64,000 nt of DNA. Origin: Bacteroidales bacterium (GTDB lineage Bacteria; Bacteroidota; Bacteroidia; Bacteroidales; UBA932). The position numbers and the translations under genes were made by a program. Each line of letters opens with the position of its first letter. The stretch's first letter is position 1. Where the stretch lies: the NCBI GenBank assembly GCA_017620335.1, contig JAFZQO010000006.1:62001-126000 (forward strand), read 5' to 3'. This document shows, piece after piece, positions 45,371-54,502 of the stretch. Under the pieces are notes generated by a model. It was not told the DNA's origin, ran no database searches, and was given only the letters and a program-made list of their open reading frames with translations.

Positions 45371-45457
45371 ATGGCACACGTCGATCAGAAAAAGCAGAAG
45401 CGCTCTCAGGCTCAGGCCTGGCAGCGCGTTTGTCGTCGTATCCACCCGGTTGGATAG
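45371..45457 (+). CDS. Gln-rich leader peptide upstream of glutamine synthetase (putative)
   Basis: A 28-codon frame starting MAHVDQKKQKRSQAQAWQ and ending in PVG. Five of the first 18 codons are Gln, all CAG. The part carrying the last three Gln codons forms a hairpin: GCGCT/AGCGC (45400-45404 with 45423-45427) enclosing CAGGC/GCCTG (45407-45411 with 45416-45420). A terminator follows 38 bases after the stop, directly before glnN. By analogy with amino-acid attenuators, ribosome stalling at Gln codons in glutamine shortage would allow read-through. I know of no described leader of this kind for glutamine synthetase; the call is an inference from layout. Confidence 0.65.
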   Translation: MAHVDQKKQKRSQAQAWQRVCRRIHPVG

Positions 45458-45495
45458 CGAGTCTGAAACGACTGTACGCCTGTAATCCCATATTG

Positions 45496-45532
45496 TCCGG
45501 TTCTCCCACGTGGCGAATCGGATTTTTATTTG
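45496..45532 (+). terminator. Putative attenuator terminator of glnN
   Basis: TCCGGTTCTCC (45496-45506) pairs with GGCGAATCGGA (45512-45522) with one mismatch and one G-U around the loop CACGT, followed by TTTTTATTTG (45523-45532). The glnN ATG is eight bases later, so this terminator can only control glnN and the genes after it. CCGGTT at 45446-45451 in the end of the leader ORF can also pair with AATCGG of the 3' arm, a possible antiterminator. Confidence 0.78.
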
Positions 45533-45540
45533 AAAAGGAT

Positions 45541-47721
45541 ATGGAAAGCAACAGACTGGACCTGGTAAGGTATTCCTTCGAGAAGAAGGCACTGCCCGTG
45601 GATGTCCCTCAGGAACGTACTTCCGAGTATTACGGCGAACTCGTGTTCGACCGCGCGAAGATGCGCAGGTATCTCAAGCCGGACGTGCTCAGGGCACTGC
45701 TGGACTGCATCGACAACAGCAAGCCCCTCGACCGCACCACCGCCGACGGAGTTGCCAGGGGCATGAAGGAATGGGCCCTGGACCATCACGTGACCCATGT
45801 CACGCACTGGTTCCAGCCCCTGACCGAAGGCACCGCCGAGAAGCACGACGCCCTGATCGAGTATGACGGCGAAGGGGGAGTGATAGAACAGTTCGACGGC
45901 AAGTCGCTCGCACAGCAGGAACCCGACGCCTCCTCGTTCCCCAGCGGGGGCATCCGCGCCACCTTCGAGGCGCGCGGATACACCGCGTGGGATCCGACCT
46001 CTCCGGTGTTCATCCAGGGCGACACCCTCTGTATCCCAACCGTTTTCATTTCCTATACCGGCGAGGCCCTGGACTACAAGACCCCGCTGAAAAAGGCCAT
46101 CAAGGCCGTTTCAGACGCCGCCCTGCCCATCTGCCGTCTCTTCGACCCGGCCGTGAACAAGGTTTTCTGCTATCTCGGATGGGAGCAGGAGTATTTCCTC
46201 GTCGACGAGGCCCTGTACGCAGCCAGGCCCGACCTGATGATCACCGGCCGCACGCTCATGGGGCACATGTCATCCAAGAACCAGCAGCTTGACGACCATT
46301 ACTTCGGAGCCATCCCTTCGCGCGTGGCCGCTTTCATGCGTGAGCTCGAGATAGCCGGGCACAGGCTCGGCATCCCCCTGAAGACCAGGCATAACGAGGT
46401 TGCGCCGAACCAGTTCGAGCTCGCCCCCATCTACGGTGAATGCAATCTCTCCAACGACCAGAACCAGATGGTGATGAACCTCATGAACACCATCGCCCGC
46501 AAGCACGGATTCGTGGTCCTGCTTCACGAGAAACCTTTCGAGGGCATCAACGGCTCCGGCAAGCACAACAACTGGTCGCTCGGCACCGATACCGGCGTGC
46601 CGCTCATGGCGCCTGGCAAGGACCCGATGGGCAACCTCCAGTTCATCACGTTCTTCGTCAACGTGCTCGCTGCCGTGCAGAGGCACAACGCCCTGCTCAA
46701 GGCCAGCATAGCAAGCGCCACCAACGCACACCGCCTCGGCGCCAACGAGGCTCCGCCCGCAATTGTCTCGGCCTTCCTCGGCCGCACGATGACGCAGGTG
46801 CTCCGCAAGCTCCTGGAGCTGCCGTCCGACACCCCCGTCGAGATCGCGGGCAAGAAGGGCCGCGGAGTCGGCCTCGTCGAGATACCCGAGATCTTCGTGG
46901 ACAATACGGACCGCAACCGCACCTCGCCCTTCGCCTTCACCGGCAACCGTTTCGAGTTCCGCGCCGTCGGCTCCTCTGCCAATTGCGGCGAGGCCATGGC
47001 TACGCTCAACGCCGCCGTCGCGCAGCAGCTTACGGCCTTCAAGAAGGACCTGGACGCCGAGCTTGCAAAGGGCAAGGAACTCCGCGTCGCGCTCATGGAT
47101 ACGCTCAAGCCTGTCATAAGCTCTATCCTCGACGTCGTCTGCTTCGACGGCAACGGCTATTCCGAGGAGTGGAAAGCCGAGGCCGCAAGGCGCGGTCTGG
47201 ACACCGAGACCAGGGTCCCCGAGATGATCAAGGCATACCTCGCCCCCGGCGCCTTGGAGATGTTCGCCGAGACCGGAGTCTTCTCCGAGAAGGAGATCAT
47301 CGCCCGCTGCGACGTCAAGTGGGAGACTTACTGCAAGAAGGTGCAGATCGAGTCGCGGGTGATGGCCAGGATGGCCGCGAACCATATCGTGCCAACAGCC
47401 ATAGAGTACAAGACCCGGCTGCTGAAGGAGATGTCCCTGAACAAGGATGTCCTCGGTTCGCTCGAGGGCTGCGACACCGAGCTCGGCATGGTCAGGGAGA
47501 TTTCCGCCCTCATCGACGAAATCCGCGAGCGCGTGGATGCCATGCACTCGGCCCGGAAGGCCGCCAACGCCATCGAAGATACCTGCGGGAGGGCTGAGGC
47601 CTATTATTATATCGCCGAGAGCCTGTACGCTCTCCGCAAGCCCATCGACAGGCTCGAGGAGATCGTCGACAACAGCCTCTGGCCCCTTCCCAAGTACCGC
47701 GAACTATTGTTTATCAGTTAG
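45541..47721 (+). CDS. glnN: Glutamine synthetase type III
   Basis: A 726-residue GSIII, the large dodecameric form common in Bacteroidota, converting glutamate and ammonia to glutamine. Recognisable are WEQEYFLVDE (near 218, metal-binding glutamates), RHNEVAPNQFELAP (near 285), NGSGKHNNWSLG (near 338, ATP and glutamate site) and the RTSPFAFTGNRFEFRAVG segment near 460 (split as RTSPFAFTGN and RFEFRAVG). The frame is open back to 45286, but that part holds the promoter, leader ORF and terminator, and the ATG at 45541 gives the normal GSIII N-terminus. The whole operon behind it serves glutamate and glutamine use. Confidence 0.95.
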   Translation: MESNRLDLVRYSFEKKALPVDVPQERTSEYYGELVFDRAKMRRYLKPDVLRALLDCIDNSKPLDRTTADGVARGMKEWALDHHVTHVTHWFQPLTEGTAEKHDALIEYDGEGGVIEQFDGKSLAQQEPDASSFPSGGIRATFEARGYTAWDPTSPVFIQGDTLCIPTVFISYTGEALDYKTPLKKAIKAVSDAALPICRLFDPAVNKVFCYLGWEQEYFLVDEALYAARPDLMITGRTLMGHMSSKNQQLDDHYFGAIPSRVAAFMRELEIAGHRLGIPLKTRHNEVAPNQFELAPIYGECNLSNDQNQMVMNLMNTIARKHGFVVLLHEKPFEGINGSGKHNNWSLGTDTGVPLMAPGKDPMGNLQFITFFVNVLAAVQRHNALLKASIASATNAHRLGANEAPPAIVSAFLGRTMTQVLRKLLELPSDTPVEIAGKKGRGVGLVEIPEIFVDNTDRNRTSPFAFTGNRFEFRAVGSSANCGEAMATLNAAVAQQLTAFKKDLDAELAKGKELRVALMDTLKPVISSILDVVCFDGNGYSEEWKAEAARRGLDTETRVPEMIKAYLAPGALEMFAETGVFSEKEIIARCDVKWETYCKKVQIESRVMARMAANHIVPTAIEYKTRLLKEMSLNKDVLGSLEGCDTELGMVREISALIDEIRERVDAMHSARKAANAIEDTCGRAEAYYYIAESLYALRKPIDRLEEIVDNSLWPLPKYRELLFIS

Positions 47722-47748
47722 TAATATCATTCCCCAATAATCATTTCT

Positions 47749-48648
47749 ATGGAAAAGATCAAAGTTGCGATTGTCGGTTACGGCAACATCGGCAGGTATT
47801 CGCTGGAGGCGGTCGAGGCCGCCCCGGACATGGAATGCGTCGGAGTGGTCCGCAGGAGCGGGTCCGCCGAGGGCTTCCCGGAACTTGCCGCCTATAACGT
47901 GGTTTCCGATATAAGGGAACTGGGAAAGGTGGACGTCGCCATCCTTGCGACCCCTTCGAGGAAGGTCAAGGAGAATGCGGAGAAATACCTGGCCATGGGC
48001 ATCAATACCGTGGACAGCTTCGACATCCACACTGACATCTGCGCGCTCCGCGCCGACCTCGATCCCCTGGCCAAGGCCAACGGGGCCGTCAGCATCATTT
48101 CGGCCGGCTGGGATCCGGGTAGCGACTCCATTGTCCGCGCCCTGATGCAAGGCCTCGCCCCCAAGGGTGTGACCTATACCAATTTCGGCCCCGGACGCTC
48201 CATGGGCCATTCCGTGGCCGCCAAGTCCATCCCCGGTGTGAAAGACGCCCTGAGCGTAACCATCCCGATAGGCACCGGCCTGCACCGCCGCATGGTGTAC
48301 GTCGAGCTTGAGGAGGGCGCCGATTTCGCGGCAGTGGACGCCGCCATCCACGCCGACCCGTACTTCTCCCACGACGAGACGCATGTGACGCAGGTGGACT
48401 GCGTCGACGACCTCAATGACGTCGGCCACGGCGTGAACCTCGTCCGCAAGGGCGTCTCCGGCAAGACCCACAACCAGCATTTCGAGTTCGACATGAGCAT
48501 CAACAACCCCGCCCTCACGGGCCAGGTCCTCGTCATGGTAGCCCGCGCGGCCGTACGCCAGCGCCCTGGTTGCTACACCATGATCGAGATTCCCGTCATC
48601 GACATGCTCGCCGGCGACCGCGAAACGCTCATCCGCAGCCTCGTATAG
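47749..48648 (+). CDS. ddh: meso-Diaminopimelate dehydrogenase
   Basis: A 299-residue NADPH enzyme that makes meso-diaminopimelate from tetrahydrodipicolinate and ammonia in one step, for lysine and peptidoglycan. The N-terminal Rossmann motif [13 protein letters not shown] and the substrate segments [16 protein letters not shown] (near 118), [12 protein letters not shown] (near 146) and NNPALTG (near 263) are typical. As an ammonia-fixing enzyme it fits its place between glutamine synthetase and glutamate dehydrogenase; 27 bases separate it from glnN. Confidence 0.93.
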   Translation: MEKIKVAIVGYGNIGRYSLEAVEAAPDMECVGVVRRSGSAEGFPELAAYNVVSDIRELGKVDVAILATPSRKVKENAEKYLAMGINTVDSFDIHTDICALRADLDPLAKANGAVSIISAGWDPGSDSIVRALMQGLAPKGVTYTNFGPGRSMGHSVAAKSIPGVKDALSVTIPIGTGLHRRMVYVELEEGADFAAVDAAIHADPYFSHDETHVTQVDCVDDLNDVGHGVNLVRKGVSGKTHNQHFEFDMSINNPALTGQVLVMVARAAVRQRPGCYTMIEIPVIDMLAGDRETLIRSLV

Positions 48649-48686
48649 AAGAAAGTTAGTAGTGTAACCCTATAATAAAACGAATC

Positions 48687-50045
48687 ATGTCAAAGTTTAC
48701 TGACAAGTATGTCGAGTCTTTCATGACCGACCTCATCGCCAAGAACCCCGGTGAGACCGAGTTCCACCAGGCAGTCCGTGAAGTCCTTACCAGCGTCGCT
48801 CCCGTCCTCGAGGCCTATCCCCATCTCCTTGACAACAAGATCATGGAGCGCATCGTGGAGCCCGAGCGCGTCATCATGTTCCGCGTTCCCTGGACCGACG
48901 ACAAGGGCGAGATCCACATCAACCGCGGTTTCCGCGTGCAGATGAACAGCGCCATCGGCCCTTACAAGGGCGGTATCCGCTTCCATGCCAGCGTCAACCT
49001 CAGCATCATGAAGTTCCTCGCCTTCGAGCAGACCTTCAAGAACAGCCTTACCACTCTCCCCATGGGCGGCGGCAAGGGCGGCTCCGACTTCAACCCGCGC
49101 GGCAAGTCCGACGCCGAGGTCATGCGTTTCTGCCAGAGCTTCATGACCGAGCTTCAGCGCCACATCGGCCAGGACACCGACGTTCCCGCCGGTGACATCG
49201 GCGTGGGCGGCCGTGAGATCGGCTTCCTCTTCGGCCAGTACAAGCGTCTGCGCGACGAGTTCACCGGCACCCTGACCGGCAAGGGCCTCGCATGGGGCGG
49301 CAGCCTCCTGCGTCCTGAGGCCACCGGCTACGGCGCCTGCTATTTCGCACAGGACATGCTCGCCACCCGCGGCGAGACCTTCGAGGGCAAGACCGTCGTC
49401 GTCTCCGGCGCCGGCAACGTCGCCCAGCATGCCGCCGAGAAGGCCATGCGCCTCGGCGCCAAGGTCGTCACCCTCTCCGACTCCGACGGCTTCGTCTATG
49501 ACCCGGACGGCTTCAACGAGGAGAAGATCGCCTATGTGAAGCATCTCAAGAACGCCCTCCGCGGACGTATCAAGGAGTATGTGACCAAATATCCCAACGC
49601 TACCTACACCGGCAACGGTGAGAAGCCTTGGGGCGTCAAGTGCGACATCGCCATGCCTTGCGCCACCCAGAACGAGCTTAACGGCGAGCAGGCCAAGCTC
49701 CTCCTTGCCAACGGCTGCATGTGCGTTTGCGAAGGCGCCAACATGCCTTGCACCCCCGAGGCCATCGAGGCCTTCCAGGCCGCGAAGATCCTCTATTCCC
49801 CGGGCAAGGCGTCCAACGCCGGCGGCGTGGCTACTTCCGGTCTTGAGATGACCCAGAACTCCATCCGCCAGAAGTGGACCTCCGAGGAGGTCGACGCCCA
49901 GCTCCACAGGATCATGTCCGACATCCACGCCGCGTGCCTCAAGTACGGCACTGAGGAGGACGGATATATCAACTACGTGAAGGGCGCCAACATCGCCGGC
50001 TTCATCAAGGTCGCCAACGCAATGGTCGACCAGGGACTTGTTTAA
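48687..50045 (+). CDS. gdhA: NADP-type glutamate dehydrogenase
   Basis: A 452-residue hexameric enzyme interconverting 2-oxoglutarate plus ammonia and glutamate. GPYKGGIRFH near residue 90 and MGGGKGGSDFNP near 125 hold the substrate and catalytic lysines; the dinucleotide fold has SGAGNVAQHAAEKA near 240. Length and motifs match the NADP-preferring biosynthetic class, though cofactor use is not proven. GTTAGTAG at 48655-48662 lies upstream, a string also seen before thrA and ilvD. Strong GC-rich codon use, as expected for high expression. Confidence 0.95.
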   Translation: MSKFTDKYVESFMTDLIAKNPGETEFHQAVREVLTSVAPVLEAYPHLLDNKIMERIVEPERVIMFRVPWTDDKGEIHINRGFRVQMNSAIGPYKGGIRFHASVNLSIMKFLAFEQTFKNSLTTLPMGGGKGGSDFNPRGKSDAEVMRFCQSFMTELQRHIGQDTDVPAGDIGVGGREIGFLFGQYKRLRDEFTGTLTGKGLAWGGSLLRPEATGYGACYFAQDMLATRGETFEGKTVVVSGAGNVAQHAAEKAMRLGAKVVTLSDSDGFVYDPDGFNEEKIAYVKHLKNALRGRIKEYVTKYPNATYTGNGEKPWGVKCDIAMPCATQNELNGEQAKLLLANGCMCVCEGANMPCTPEAIEAFQAAKILYSPGKASNAGGVATSGLEMTQNSIRQKWTSEEVDAQLHRIMSDIHAACLKYGTEEDGYINYVKGANIAGFIKVANAMVDQGLV

Positions 50046-50054
50046 AAGATTCAA

Positions 50055-52991
50055 ATGGAAAGCAGCACGACATTGATGTCCAGGCGTATCCGCAGTATCC
50101 TGCTGATATGCAACAGTTACGACAGCTTCTCCCTTGAGGAGGATGGACGTATAGAAACGCAGATCGCGCAGGAGTACGCGGAGCTGGGTCTGAGCAACCC
50201 GCCGCAGATCCGGAGGGTGGAGACCACCGCCGAAGCGCTCACCCTCTTCGAGGGCGGCGAGCGCTTCGACCTGGTCATCACCATGTATTACGTGGGGGAG
50301 ATCAATGTCTTCGAGTTTTCGGAGAAAGCGAAGGGGTACGATCCGGACATGCCGATCGTACTCCTTTCGTCGTTCTCCAGGGAGGTTTACCGCAAGATCG
50401 AGTCCTTCGGGCGTTCCGGCATCGACTACGTCTTCTGCTGGAACAATTCCACGGACCTCATCATCGCCATCATCAAGCTCCTGGAGGACCGGATCAACGC
50501 CGAGGACGACATCCTGGGCGGGGGAGTGCAGGGCATACTCCTGGTGGAGGATTCCATCCGCTATTATTCCACCTACCTGCCCGCGCTCTACCGCATGGTG
50601 CTGCAGCAGAACAAGGAGTCCATCAAGGACACCCTGAACGAGCAGCAGCAGATCGCGCGGAAGCGGGCCAGGCCCAAGATCCTGATGGCCACGAACTACG
50701 AAGACGCGGTCGCGCTGTACGAGAAATACAAGACCAACCTGCTCGGTGTCATAACCGACGTGGGCTTCGTCCTGCACAAGGACGACAAATCCTCCGACGA
50801 GAAGATCGACGCCGGAGTGGACCTCTGCCGAATGATACGCGCAGACAATCCCCGCATGCCCATACTCATGCAGTCCTCCCAGGAGAGCATGAGGGTCGTG
50901 GCGAAGGGGCTGGGCGTTGGATTCATCCGCAAGTCCTCCAAGATGCTCCTTCAGGAGCTCGAGGAATACATAGAGCGCGAGTTCGGCTTCGGTGACTTCG
51001 TCGCCGTCGATCCCGCCACCGGTGTGGAGATAGGCCGTGCGAGGGACCTCTACGAGTTTGAGAACCTCTTGCGCACGATACCCCCGACCGTTTTCCGGGC
51101 CCTCGCGGACAAGAACTATCTGTCCAAGTGGCTCTATTCCAGGGGTATATTCAAGCTTGGAAGGGCTCTCAACCCCGTCCGCTCCGAGGACTATGCCGAC
51201 GTGGAGACGCACAGGGCGTATGACCTCAAGGTCATCCACGACTACCGCATTTCCCAGGCTCTCGGCGTCGTTGCGGCCTTCAATCCCGCGACCTTCAACG
51301 ACACCATCTGGTTCTCGCGCCTCGGTACGGGATCCATCGGCGGCAAGGCCCGCGGCCTGGCTTTCCTGAACAACATCCTCGAAAAATACAACCTCTACGA
51401 CCAGTGGGAGGACGTGCATGTCATGGTGCCGCGCACCCTGGTCATCACGACCGACTGGTTCGACCGCTTCATCCATGAGAACGGCCTGAAATACGTCATC
51501 GACTCGGACATGAGCGACAGCGACCTGCTGTCCGAATTCGTATCCTCCAACCTCCCGAAGGAGCTTATGGATTCACTCAAGGCCTTCATCAAGGTTGTCC
51601 GCAAGCCTCTAGCCGTACGTTCCTCGTCGCGTCTGGAAGATTCCTACCATCAGCCGTTCGCGGGTGTATATTCGACTTACATGCTTCCTTGGGCCGACCA
51701 TACCGGCCAGCAGCTCAGGCTCCTCTCCAAGGCCATAAAGAGCGTCTATGCCAGCGTTTTCTTCTCCGCCGCCAAGAGCTATATCCTTTCCTCCGGCAAC
51801 GTCATCTCCGAGGAGAAGATGGCCATCGTCATCCAGGAGGTCTGCGGCAGCGAGGACCACGGTTATTTCTTCCCGACCGTGTCGGGAGTGGCCCGCTCGA
51901 TCAACTTCTATCCCGTCGGTCACGAGACCGCCGAGGACGGCATCGTAAAGGTCGCCTACGGCCTCGGAAAGGCCGTCGTGGACGGCGAGCAGGTACTCCG
52001 TTTCTCCCCGAAATATCCCAAGCACGCCCTCCAGGTTTCGACTCCGGAACTGGTCATGACAGACACGCAGAAGTCTATGCTTGCGCTGAGCATGAGCCCG
52101 GAGCGCTTCAAGACTTCGGTGGACGAAGCCGTGAACCTCGAGCGGCTCAACATCGTGGACTGCTACAAGTTCAGGTCCTTCTCAAAGGTCGTCTCCACCT
52201 GGGACTACAGCAACATGCGAATGGTCGATTCCGCGTTCCCTGAGGGACCGAAGTACATCACCTTCGCCCAGATGCTCAAATACAACACGGTGCCCATAGC
52301 CGACATCGTGGACCGTCTCCTGCACATCGCCAAGGACGAAATGAAGTGCAACGTGGAGATCGAGTTCGCTGCCGACTTCGAGCCGGACGGCAGGGCCCTG
52401 TTCAACGTGCTTCAGGTCAGGCCCATTTCTGTCGACACCCGTTTCGCGGATGTCAATTGGGATGAGATCGATACGGATGACGCGTTCCTGACTTCAGGCT
52501 GCGCCCTCGGCACGGGCTGGGTGGAAGGCGTGCAGGACGTCGTTTATTTGAAGAAGGACGCCTGGGACGTGCTCAAGACGCATGACATAGCGAGCGAAGT
52601 GTCCGCGGTCAATACTCGGATGCTTGAGGAAGGGAAGGGATACATCCTCATCGGTTTCGGCCGCTGGGGCACCAGCCAGCCCACTTTGGGCGTTCCGGTG
52701 CGCTGGAGCGACATCTCGGAGGCGAAGGCCATCGTGGAGTGCTCGCTGCCGAACTTCCAGATCGATCCCAGCCAGGGTACGCACTTCTTCCAGAACCTGA
52801 CATCCTTCAATGTCGGATACATCAACGTCAATCCTTACGCCCATCATGAGGACAGGCTTGACTTCTCCGTACTCGACGCCATGCCGGCGGTGAGTGAGAC
52901 GGAGTACCTGCGCCACGTGCGCTTCCAGGACGAACTGCAGGTCTGCATTGACGGCAAGACCAACAGGGCAATGGTAAAATGCAAAGGATAA
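50055..52991 (+). CDS. Receiver-domain protein with PEP-synthase/PPDK ATP-binding domain
   Basis: A 978-residue protein. Two receiver-like domains come first. The first (about 14-150) lacks the phospho-acceptor Asp ([11 protein letters not shown]). The second (about 168-320) retains VEDS, the acceptor Asp in GVITDVGF and the lysine in GFIRKSSK. The rest contains a PPDK N-terminal ATP-grasp fold (about 430-860): [36 protein letters not shown] (split as [10 protein letters not shown] and YHQPFAGVY) and the QVRPIS ending. The phosphohistidine swivel and PEP/pyruvate barrel of true PEP synthase are absent, so it cannot do the full reaction alone. Role unknown; it lies between gdhA and guaA and overlaps guaA by 13 bases. 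Confidence 0.8.
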   Translation: MESSTTLMSRRIRSILLICNSYDSFSLEEDGRIETQIAQEYAELGLSNPPQIRRVETTAEALTLFEGGERFDLVITMYYVGEINVFEFSEKAKGYDPDMPIVLLSSFSREVYRKIESFGRSGIDYVFCWNNSTDLIIAIIKLLEDRINAEDDILGGGVQGILLVEDSIRYYSTYLPALYRMVLQQNKESIKDTLNEQQQIARKRARPKILMATNYEDAVALYEKYKTNLLGVITDVGFVLHKDDKSSDEKIDAGVDLCRMIRADNPRMPILMQSSQESMRVVAKGLGVGFIRKSSKMLLQELEEYIEREFGFGDFVAVDPATGVEIGRARDLYEFENLLRTIPPTVFRALADKNYLSKWLYSRGIFKLGRALNPVRSEDYADVETHRAYDLKVIHDYRISQALGVVAAFNPATFNDTIWFSRLGTGSIGGKARGLAFLNNILEKYNLYDQWEDVHVMVPRTLVITTDWFDRFIHENGLKYVIDSDMSDSDLLSEFVSSNLPKELMDSLKAFIKVVRKPLAVRSSSRLEDSYHQPFAGVYSTYMLPWADHTGQQLRLLSKAIKSVYASVFFSAAKSYILSSGNVISEEKMAIVIQEVCGSEDHGYFFPTVSGVARSINFYPVGHETAEDGIVKVAYGLGKAVVDGEQVLRFSPKYPKHALQVSTPELVMTDTQKSMLALSMSPERFKTSVDEAVNLERLNIVDCYKFRSFSKVVSTWDYSNMRMVDSAFPEGPKYITFAQMLKYNTVPIADIVDRLLHIAKDEMKCNVEIEFAADFEPDGRALFNVLQVRPISVDTRFADVNWDEIDTDDAFLTSGCALGTGWVEGVQDVVYLKKDAWDVLKTHDIASEVSAVNTRMLEEGKGYILIGFGRWGTSQPTLGVPVRWSDISEAKAIVECSLPNFQIDPSQGTHFFQNLTSFNVGYINVNPYAHHEDRLDFSVLDAMPAVSETEYLRHVRFQDELQVCIDGKTNRAMVKCKG

Positions 52992-54499
52992 TCATCCTCG
53001 ATTTCGGGTCCCAGACGACCCAGCTTATTGGCAGGCGCGTACGCGAACTGCATACTTTCTGCGAAATACTCCCTTACGACAAGTATCCCTCCGACGACTC
53101 GGACGTGATCGGCGTGATTCTCAGCGGCTCCCCGCTGAGCGTGTATGCGCCGGACGCGGCCAGGCCCGACTTGTCGGGCTTCCTGGGCCGCCTGCCGGTG
53201 CTCGGCATCTGCTACGGCGCCCAACTTCTCAGCTACAGCCTCGGCGGCCTCGTCGAGCCCGTCGGGACGCGCGAGTACGGCCGTGCTGAGCTGTCCTCCA
53301 TCGACCCTTCCTGCCCGCTTTTCAGCGGCATCAAGGCCCCTTCGCAGGTATGGATGAGCCATGGGGATACCATTACCCGGCTGCCTGAAGGATATAAGGT
53401 TACGGCGTCCACCGAGAGCGTCCGGTTCGCGGCGTTCGAGGCATCCGACGCGCCCGTGTGGGGCGTGCAGTTCCACCCTGAGGTTATGCACACCACCGAG
53501 GGCGCGCGTCTCCTGGAAAACTTCGTCGTGGGCATCTGCGGCAGCCGCCGCGAATGGACTCCCGACTCGTTCGTTGAGAGCTCCGTGCAGGAGCTCCGCA
53601 CCATGCTAGGGAACGACAAGGTCGTCCTCGGCCTGAGCGGCGGCGTGGATTCGTCCGTTGCGGCCGTGCTCCTGAACCGCGCCATAGGCAGCAATCTCAC
53701 CTGCATCTTCGTCAACCACGGCCTTCTGCGCAAGCACGAGTTCGAGGATGTCATGGAGGACTATAAGGGCTTGGGGCTCAACGTCATAGGCGTGGACGCA
53801 TCGGAATCTTTCCTGTCGGAACTGGCAGGGGAGGCGGACCCGGAGCGCAAGCGCAAGATCATAGGCAGGAAGTTCGTCGAGGTCTTCAACGCCGAGGCGG
53901 CGAAGATCGAGGGTGCCCGCTGGCTCGCCCAGGGCACCATCTATCCCGACCGCATCGAGAGTAGTAATATCACCGGCAAGGTCATCAAGAGCCACCACAA
54001 CGTCGGCGGCCTCCCGAAGGAGATGAAGCTGAAACTGTGCGAGCCCTTGAAATGGCTGTTCAAGGATGAGGTCCGTGCTGTCGGCCTCAGCCTCAGGATG
54101 CCGCGCAGGATGGTGTTCAGGCATCCTTTCCCGGGTCCGGGACTCGCGGTACGCATCCTCGGGGACATCACACCTGAGAAGGTGCGCATACTGCAGGACG
54201 TGGACGACATCTTCATGAGAGGCCTGCGTGACAACGGCCTTTACGAAAAGGTCTGGCAGGCCGGGGCCATCCTCCTTCCGGTCCGGACGGTCGGCGTTAT
54301 GGGCGACGAGCGCACCTACGACAGGGCTGTCGTGCTGCGCGCGGTGACCAGCTCGGACGCCATGACCGCCGACTGGGCTGACCTCCCGGTCGGCTTCATG
54401 AGGAATATCAGCAATGAGATTATCAACAAGGTGAAGGGCGTCAACAGAGTATGTTACGACATCTCCTCCAAACCCCCGGCAACCATAGAATGGGAATAG
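52979..54499 (+). CDS. guaA: GMP synthase (glutamine-hydrolysing)
   Basis: A 506-residue enzyme aminating XMP with the amide of glutamine. The amidotransferase domain (1-190) has the nucleophile Cys in [11 protein letters not shown] near residue 80 and VQFHPEV near 165. The ATP-pyrophosphatase domain follows with [12 protein letters not shown] near 218, and the dimerisation domain ends in [11 protein letters not shown], the family's standard C-terminus. It begins inside the end of the previous gene and ends three bases before glmS. Confidence 0.96.
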   Translation: MQRIIILDFGSQTTQLIGRRVRELHTFCEILPYDKYPSDDSDVIGVILSGSPLSVYAPDAARPDLSGFLGRLPVLGICYGAQLLSYSLGGLVEPVGTREYGRAELSSIDPSCPLFSGIKAPSQVWMSHGDTITRLPEGYKVTASTESVRFAAFEASDAPVWGVQFHPEVMHTTEGARLLENFVVGICGSRREWTPDSFVESSVQELRTMLGNDKVVLGLSGGVDSSVAAVLLNRAIGSNLTCIFVNHGLLRKHEFEDVMEDYKGLGLNVIGVDASESFLSELAGEADPERKRKIIGRKFVEVFNAEAAKIEGARWLAQGTIYPDRIESSNITGKVIKSHHNVGGLPKEMKLKLCEPLKWLFKDEVRAVGLSLRMPRRMVFRHPFPGPGLAVRILGDITPEKVRILQDVDDIFMRGLRDNGLYEKVWQAGAILLPVRTVGVMGDERTYDRAVVLRAVTSSDAMTADWADLPVGFMRNISNEIINKVKGVNRVCYDISSKPPATIEWE

Positions 54500-54502
54500 C
54501 TT

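Noticed and set aside
48690-51476. A 928-codon open frame on the minus strand
   Set aside because: It is antisense to gdhA and the receiver/ATP-grasp gene, has biased low-complexity composition (Val, Asp, Gly, His) and no family resemblance; GC-rich codon use commonly leaves the opposite frame open.
54500-54502. glmS ribozyme
   Set aside because: Only three bases separate guaA and glmS, so the ribozyme cannot be present in front of glmS.
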